DNA of 64,000 nt, taken from positions 1 through 64,000 of the forward strand of contig CALWLJ010000014.1 in the NCBI GenBank assembly GCA_944381495.1. The letters run 5' to 3'. The translations under genes were made by a program, and so were the position numbers. Below, in pieces: positions 59,245 through 64,000 of the stretch. Origin of the DNA: an uncultured Mediterraneibacter sp. GTDB taxonomy: Bacteria; Bacillota; Clostridia; Lachnospirales; Lachnospiraceae. Under the pieces are notes generated by a model. That model did not search any database and was not told where the DNA came from. It was given only the letters and a program-made list of their open reading frames with translations. Numbering within the stretch: position 1 is the stretch's first letter; every line of letters starts with the position of its first letter.

Positions 59245-59961
59245 ATGAAAAGCAATACAATAAAAGAAATGTACCGCGAAGAGCGGCCATATGAAAAATG
59301 TGAACAGTATGGTCCGGAAAATCTTACTGATGCGGAGCTTCTGGCAATCCTGCTGCGTACAGGGACCAAAGGGGAGAATTCCCTGCAGCTTGCCACCCGT
59401 CTCCTTCATTCAGAAGAAAACGGCACAGGGCTCCTCCATATTCACCGCTGGACAGGCGAACGCCTGAAAAAAATAAAAGGGATCGGCAAAGTAAAATCCA
59501 TCCAGATACTCTGCTTGTGTGAGCTTTCTAAAAGAATGGCCCGGGCTTCCGCACAGGAAAGGCTGAATTTTTCTGCTCCGGAAACCATTGCCGGATACTA
59601 TATGGAGGATATGAGACACCGGAACAGAGAAGTACTCAAACTTATTCTTCTGAACACCAGATCCCGTCTGATCGGTGAAAAGGATCTTTCTATCGGGACA
59701 GTTAATATGGCGTTGATCTCACCAAGGGAAATTCTTGTGGAGGCGCTTTTGAAAGATGCCGTATCGATTATTCTGATACACAACCATCCAAGTGGCGATC
59801 CGACTCCAAGCAGAAATGATATCTGCGTTACACGTCGTGTCTTTGAAGCCGGACGGATGATCGGAATAGAACTTCTCGACCATATTGTTATAGGTGACAA
59901 CTGTTTTGTAAGTATGAGGGAAAAGGGCTTTCTTGATAAAATGGATTCTGAGAGATCATAA
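59245..59961 (+). CDS. radC: RadC family JAB-domain protein
   Basis: RadC-like protein of 238 residues. An N-terminal helix-hairpin-helix part (LLAILLRTGTKGENSLQL, then RLKKIKGIGKVKSIQIL) precedes the JAB/MPN domain whose metal motif is IHNHPSGDPTPSRND. Once called a DNA repair protein; its true role is unclear. Start at 59245 (MKSNTIKEMYREERPYEKC) fits the family; no clear ribosome-binding site precedes it. It is next to mreBCD, as usual in Firmicutes. Confidence 0.92.
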   Translation: MKSNTIKEMYREERPYEKCEQYGPENLTDAELLAILLRTGTKGENSLQLATRLLHSEENGTGLLHIHRWTGERLKKIKGIGKVKSIQILCLCELSKRMARASAQERLNFSAPETIAGYYMEDMRHRNREVLKLILLNTRSRLIGEKDLSIGTVNMALISPREILVEALLKDAVSIILIHNHPSGDPTPSRNDICVTRRVFEAGRMIGIELLDHIVIGDNCFVSMREKGFLDKMDSERS

Positions 59962-60038
59962 CAACAAACATAATCCGGAACAGCAGGATATGATCAGGAC
60001 GATCAGGACAGCCGAATAATTGGTAAGGGATGGAATTT

Positions 60039-61064
60039 ATGGCCAGGAATATTTATGGACTGGATCTGGGAACATATGAAATAAAAGTGTTCGACAGAAA
60101 AAAAGACAGGATATGGCGTGAGAAAAACGTGATCGCCATGAAAGATAAAAAATATATTTTTTCCGTAGGAGATGAAGCCTATGAGATGTACGAGAAGGCG
60201 CCGGACAATATTCAGGTTGTCTTCCCTATGAAGAATGGCGTGATCGCGCATTTTGACGATATGCAGTATCTTCTCGGCAATCTTCTTCAGACGGACAGAC
60301 AGTTTATGAGAGGATCTGAATATGTGATCGCAGTACCGACGGATGTCACAGAAGTAGAGAAAAAGGCATTCTACGATCTTGTTCTTCACTCGGAAGCAAG
60401 AGCCAAGTCGGTACGAATAGTTGAGCGCGGGCTGGCAGATGCTATTGGATTCGGAATTGATGTTATGAGTGAAAAGGGAGTTCTTGTCGCTAATTTCGGG
60501 GGTGGGACGACAGAACTCTCTGTTCTTGCGTCCGGAGGTATGGTTCTTAACCGCCTGGTCAAGACAGGCGGCGAACATTTTGACGCTGCTATTTCCGGGC
60601 TGGTCAGACATACGAAGGATTTTCTGATCGGGAAACTGACAGCAGAGCGGCTTCGTCATGAATTCGGGGTATTTGAGCAGCAGACCAGCACCTGTCTTAC
60701 AGTGGCCGGAAGGGATCTGATCACCGGAGTGCCCTCACAGACAGAAGTACCGATCAGTCTGGTACGCGCTGCAATGAAAGAGCCTCTGGAGGACTGTGTA
60801 CGTGCAATCCGCTCGATGCTGGACCGTACCCCGCCTGATGTAAGGCGGGAAATTGACATAAACGGGATCTGTCTGACCGGAGGGATGGCAAATCTGAAGG
60901 GATTGGCTACATATCTGGAAGAGAGTACAGGACTTCCTGTTTCTACAGTTCCGGAACCGGAACTATGTGTCGTAAAAGGACTCCAAAAGATCATACAGAA
61001 TAAAGCATATTACAGGCGCCTGACCTATTCCATGCTGGACGAAGATTACAGGTGGCTGAGATAA
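60039..61064 (+). CDS. mreB: MreB-like rod-shape actin homologue
   Basis: Actin-fold ATPase of 341 residues that positions wall synthesis. GLDLGTYEIKVF (phosphate 1), ANFGGGTTELSVL (phosphate 2) and ICLTGGMANLKGL (adenosine) are present. The first loop reads GTYEIKV rather than the common GTANTLV, and the protein lacks some usual MreB residues, so it is a divergent MreB. Start at 60039 has TAAGGGA 9 nt upstream; an ATG at 60030 would overlap that site. Operon with mreC, mreD and the PBP2 gene. Confidence 0.9.
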   Translation: MARNIYGLDLGTYEIKVFDRKKDRIWREKNVIAMKDKKYIFSVGDEAYEMYEKAPDNIQVVFPMKNGVIAHFDDMQYLLGNLLQTDRQFMRGSEYVIAVPTDVTEVEKKAFYDLVLHSEARAKSVRIVERGLADAIGFGIDVMSEKGVLVANFGGGTTELSVLASGGMVLNRLVKTGGEHFDAAISGLVRHTKDFLIGKLTAERLRHEFGVFEQQTSTCLTVAGRDLITGVPSQTEVPISLVRAAMKEPLEDCVRAIRSMLDRTPPDVRREIDINGICLTGGMANLKGLATYLEESTGLPVSTVPEPELCVVKGLQKIIQNKAYYRRLTYSMLDEDYRWLR

Positions 61065-61086
61065 ATGACAGGTGGGTGAGATAATG
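61048..61086 (+). repeat. 19-20 bp tandem duplication at the mreB-mreC junction
   Basis: 61048-61067 and 61068-61086 are nearly identical (ACAGGTGGCTGAGATAAATG and ACAGGTGGGTGAGATAATG). The first copy holds the mreB stop, the second the ribosome-binding site and start of mreC. Confidence 0.85.
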
Positions 61087-61953
61087 AAAAGAAAAAATCA
61101 TACTTCGGTTATAAACAGATATATACTTTCAGGTTTGACCATTTTCTGTATTCTTATGATGGTTCTCTCTTCCTTTTCAGATAAAGTGAGCGGGCCTTTC
61201 CGGGCTGTTGCCAATGTTACAGTGATACCGCTTCAGCAGGGAATCAATTATGTCGGAAGATGGCTGGGTGATATGACAGACAATTTTGACACCATGGAAG
61301 AACTCCGTTCGGAAAACGAGCAGCTCCGCGAACAGGTGGATTCTCTTACAACGGAGAATAATTATCTGCAGGGAGAGCGCTCCGAACTCGAACAGCTCCA
61401 GGAGCTGTATCAGTTGGATCAGAATTATGCTGATTACGAAAAGACAGCGGCAAATGTGATTGGAAAGGACGCAGGAAACTGGTTCAGTACATTTACGATT
61501 GATAAAGGCAGTGAGGACGGTATCGCAGTTGACATGAATGTTATGGCGCAGACCGGTCTGGTCGGCATAATTACCGAAGTCGGCCCTACCTGGGCTACCG
61601 TGCGTTCCATCATTGACGATTCAAGTAATGTCAGCGGAATGGTACTGTCCACATCAGACCGTTGTATTGTCAGCGGAGATCTTTCTCTTATGTCAGATGG
61701 ACAGATGCGTTTTGAACAGATGGAAAACAACGAAAATGTAGTAAACGTAGGTGACCAGATCGTTACATCCTACATTAGTGATAAATATCTTCAGGGAATC
61801 CTGATCGGAACCGTCAGTGAGATTAATGTAGATTCCAATAACCTTACACGTTCTGGTTATATCACGCCGGCTGTTGATTTTAAAAACATTCAGCAGGTTT
61901 TGGTTATTACAACAACCAAAGCTGAACTGACCGGAGCCGGACAGACAAAGTAG
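61084..61953 (+). CDS. mreC: rod shape-determining protein MreC
   Basis: Bitopic protein of 289 residues: one membrane helix (about 13-33), a coiled coil (about 72-110, MEELRSENEQLREQVDSLTT) and the double beta-barrel MreC domain. VIGKDAGNWFSTFTIDKGSE and GLVGIITEVGPTWATVRSII are typical. It links the cytoplasmic MreB filaments to the wall enzymes. Start at 61084 follows the tandem duplication that carries AGGTGGGTG. Confidence 0.93.
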   Translation: MKRKNHTSVINRYILSGLTIFCILMMVLSSFSDKVSGPFRAVANVTVIPLQQGINYVGRWLGDMTDNFDTMEELRSENEQLREQVDSLTTENNYLQGERSELEQLQELYQLDQNYADYEKTAANVIGKDAGNWFSTFTIDKGSEDGIAVDMNVMAQTGLVGIITEVGPTWATVRSIIDDSSNVSGMVLSTSDRCIVSGDLSLMSDGQMRFEQMENNENVVNVGDQIVTSYISDKYLQGILIGTVSEINVDSNNLTRSGYITPAVDFKNIQQVLVITTTKAELTGAGQTK

Positions 61954-61968
61954 GAGAGGAGTGTACCC

Positions 61969-62502
61969 ATGAAAGTTTTAAAGCTAAAGAGGGTTGTCGC
62001 CACAGTACTGATCCTGCTTGCGGCTTATCTTCTACAGTGTACGATATTTTCGAAGCTTGAACTTGCCGGAATCAAACCGAATCTGATGATCATCGTTACT
62101 TCTTCGTTCGGATTTATGAGAGGCTCAAGGGAAGGAATGCTCGTAGGGTTCTTTTCCGGGCTTCTGATTGATATCCAGTTTGGCAATATGATTGGTTTTT
62201 ATGCTTTGATCTATCTTCTTATCGGATTTATCAATGGCTTTTTTGAGCAGATGTATTATGACGAAGATATAAAACTTCCACTGTTTCTTATAATTCTCAG
62301 TGAGTTTATTTACGGCCTTGTCATCTATCTGCTTATGTTTATGCTGCAGAGTGATTTTGATTTTCTGTTCTATCTCAACAGCATTATTGTACCTGAATTA
62401 ATCTATACGATCGTAGTAACGATCATCGTATATCCGCTTATCTTGTTGGTAAACAACAAACTGGAAGCAGAAGAGAAAAGGAGTGCAAGTAAATTTGTTT
62501 AG
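61969..62502 (+). CDS. mreD: rod shape-determining protein MreD
   Basis: Membrane protein of 177 residues with five to six helices. AAYLLQCTIFSKLELAGIKP, then GFFSGLLIDIQFGNMIGFYA, are the characteristic MreD segments. GAGAGGAG precedes the ATG. Its end overlaps the beginning of the PBP2 gene. Confidence 0.92.
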   Translation: MKVLKLKRVVATVLILLAAYLLQCTIFSKLELAGIKPNLMIIVTSSFGFMRGSREGMLVGFFSGLLIDIQFGNMIGFYALIYLLIGFINGFFEQMYYDEDIKLPLFLIILSEFIYGLVIYLLMFMLQSDFDFLFYLNSIIVPELIYTIVVTIIVYPLILLVNNKLEAEEKRSASKFV

Positions 62503-64000
62503 TGAAATTATAGACCGGATAAAAGAAGCCATCGACTACCTTTTACGTTCCCGCCTGGTCATGCTTATTGTTGTCTTCTGTCTGTCATCCACTGTTCTTG
62601 TGGGACGGCTGTTTTATCTGCAGATTGTTAAGGGCGAATATTACAGAGATGAGTTTGAAATGCAGGTTCGCCGAACAGAGACTATTCCTGCAACCAGAGG
62701 AAATATTTATGACCGGAACGGAAATCTGCTGGCTTATAATGAACTGGCATATTCTGTAACGATTACGGATATGCTTCCCACCGGATTATCAAAAAGTGAT
62801 AAAAATGAACAGCTGAATCAGATTCTTATGGATGTAATTGATATTGTTGAGGCACATGGCGACTCTGTGATCAACACATTTGGAATCTCAGTGGATTCCT
62901 CTGGGAATTATCAGTTTACTCAGTCAAGCGAGACGCAGCGGCTTCGTTTTGTAGCGGATGTTTACGGACAGTCTTATATTGACAAACTGAAGCCGGAACA
63001 GAGGAATTCCACTGCTGCAGATATTATTCATTATCTTTGTACAGATTCAGTAAACGGATATGGACTGGATGAGAGTCTGGATCCACAATATCTGCTGAAA
63101 CTCATCAATATGCGTTACGCTATGAGTCTGAACAGTTATCAGCAGTATCAGGCAACGACTCTGGCTTCAGATGTCAGTGATGAGACAGCTGCTGCTATTA
63201 TGGAAAATCAGGACAAACTGACCGGGGTAGATATTGATGAAGAATCTCTTCGCCGATACAATGACGCCGAATATTTTTCATCGATAATCGGTTATACGGG
63301 TCCCATGTCTCAGGCAGAATACGATGCACTTGATGATGATGAGAAAGAAAAGTATTCGCTTTCGGATATTGTGGGTAAAGCCGGTCTGGAACAGACGCTG
63401 GATAACGTTCTGCAGGGGACCAAGGGCGAGACCGCTTTGTATGTTGACAACGTAGGTAAGGTCCTCGATACGATCAGCCGGACAGAACCGGAGGCCGGAA
63501 ATGATGTATATCTAACGATCGACAAAGATATCCAGATCAATGCATACAATCTTCTGGAAGAAAAACTAGCCGGCATTATTGTATCCAAGCTTCGGAATGT
63601 ACTGGATTATGATCCTTCCACAGCAGCAGATGCCAGTGATATTATCATACCGGTAGGAGATGCATATTATGCTTTCATTGCAAACTCAATTTTAAATACG
63701 AAACATTTTTCAGCAGAGGATGCACAGCCGGCTGAAAAGGAAGTATACGCTGCCTACCAACAGAAACACGAATCTACGCTTTCGAAGATCATGAGTCAGC
63801 TTCAGGATCCGAATGCAGATGCTTACCGTGATCTTTCAGATGAAATGCAGGCATACATGTCTTATATTGTCAATGATGTTCTTCGAGATCAGACTGGTCT
63901 GCTTATCAAGGATCGGATTGACACAGAAGATGACACATATATTGCGTGGACAAAGGATGAGACAATCAATCTCTATACGTATTTAAACTATGCGATTTCA
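62495..64000 (+). CDS. penicillin-binding protein 2 (partial, runs off the window)
   Basis: The first 502 codons of a class B PBP, the transpeptidase partner of MreBCD in elongation. A membrane helix (about 23-45, LVMLIVVFCLSSTVLVGRLF) is followed by the dimerisation domain opening TIPATRGNIYDRNGNLLAYN. KAGLEQTLDNVLQGTKGE and DVYLTIDKDIQINAYNLLEE precede the transpeptidase domain, whose Ser-x-x-Lys is not reached before 64000. A large insert is present, as in other Lachnospiraceae. Start is uncertain: TTG 62495 with AAAAGGAG about 11 nt upstream, or GTG 62483, which overlaps that site. No stop is seen. Confidence 0.9.
   Translation, partial: MFSEIIDRIKEAIDYLLRSRLVMLIVVFCLSSTVLVGRLFYLQIVKGEYYRDEFEMQVRRTETIPATRGNIYDRNGNLLAYNELAYSVTITDMLPTGLSKSDKNEQLNQILMDVIDIVEAHGDSVINTFGISVDSSGNYQFTQSSETQRLRFVADVYGQSYIDKLKPEQRNSTAADIIHYLCTDSVNGYGLDESLDPQYLLKLINMRYAMSLNSYQQYQATTLASDVSDETAAAIMENQDKLTGVDIDEESLRRYNDAEYFSSIIGYTGPMSQAEYDALDDDEKEKYSLSDIVGKAGLEQTLDNVLQGTKGETALYVDNVGKVLDTISRTEPEAGNDVYLTIDKDIQINAYNLLEEKLAGIIVSKLRNVLDYDPSTAADASDIIIPVGDAYYAFIANSILNTKHFSAEDAQPAEKEVYAAYQQKHESTLSKIMSQLQDPNADAYRDLSDEMQAYMSYIVNDVLRDQTGLLIKDRIDTEDDTYIAWTKDETINLYTYLNYAIS

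Noticed and set aside
59213..59245. Leaderless transcript for radC from TTGTAT-16-TAGAAT
   Set aside because: Would explain the missing ribosome-binding site, but the promoter match is weak and leaderless genes are rare in Clostridia.
1..64000. tRNA, rRNA, CRISPR arrays, insertion sequences, prophage genes
   Set aside because: I saw no cloverleaf with a TTCGA arm, no rRNA-like block, no regularly spaced direct repeats and no transposase, integrase or phage structural gene.

Overview
The window looks like chromosome from a Gram-positive, spore-forming member of the Clostridia, most likely Lachnospiraceae (Dorea / Mediterraneibacter / Blautia-like). I infer this from protein content: sporulation genes yqfC-yqfD, a BofC-type protein and a SpoVB/MurJ-type flippase; DUF896 and DUF4250 small proteins; a Bce-type bacitracin-sensing module; the order mutS-mutL-miaA-ynbB-like; radC-mreBCD-PBP2; strong AGGAGG ribosome-binding sites; and no outer-membrane genes. 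Nearly all genes lie on the + strand. I found no rRNA, tRNA, CRISPR array or insertion sequence.

Layout. 0-8.6 kb is accessory: an epimerase / small membrane protein / tyrosine phosphatase operon, a decayed AraC-HD gene, a MarR-flavodoxin pair divergent from purC, a DUF2500 stub, an orphan AAA ATPase, a possible toxin relic, a tandem pair of RNHCP zinc-ribbon genes and a small FNT channel. 8.8-13.6 kb holds a coiled-coil gene and a large secreted repeat protein that is split by a one-base deletion; a second copy of its tail and terminator lies upstream as a relic. 13.7-19 kb has an HD protein with a ferredoxin-type aldo/keto reductase, then an operon of zinc dehydrogenase, HAD phosphatase, membrane protein and Gfo/Idh/MocA oxidoreductase. 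19-23.6 kb is a complete BceAB-RS-type ABC transporter and two-component system with a palindrome at its promoter. 23.6-26.8 kb has small stress and nucleoside genes. 26.8-33.3 kb is a conserved core of yqfC, yqfD, phoH, ybeY, a flippase, a bofC-like gene, DUF896, 5-FTHF cyclo-ligase and DUF4250.

33.4-41.1 kb is the most unusual part: an M61-like metallopeptidase, a GPH/MFS transporter (frameshifted), a MalY-like PLP enzyme fused by deletion to an amidohydrolase, a YheO/DauR-type regulator and a divergent ornithine-cyclodeaminase-family enzyme. The promoters at both ends of this locus share nearly the same palindrome (TTGACAA-n-T-n-ATCAA), so I infer one peptide/amino-acid catabolic regulon that is now decaying.

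41-49 kb: miaB, an SGNH esterase, an anchored GH26 mannanase, a DUF4143 ATPase bracketed by two near-identical terminators, and a small membrane protein. 49-64 kb: mutS, mutL, miaA, an ynbB-like PLP enzyme, two flavoproteins, radC, mreB, mreC, mreD and the 5' part of the PBP2 gene, which runs off the window.

Four small frame-breaking lesions fall in or beside homopolymers or short repeats. They may be real pseudogenes, phase-variable switches or assembly indels, and reads should be checked before any is called dead.
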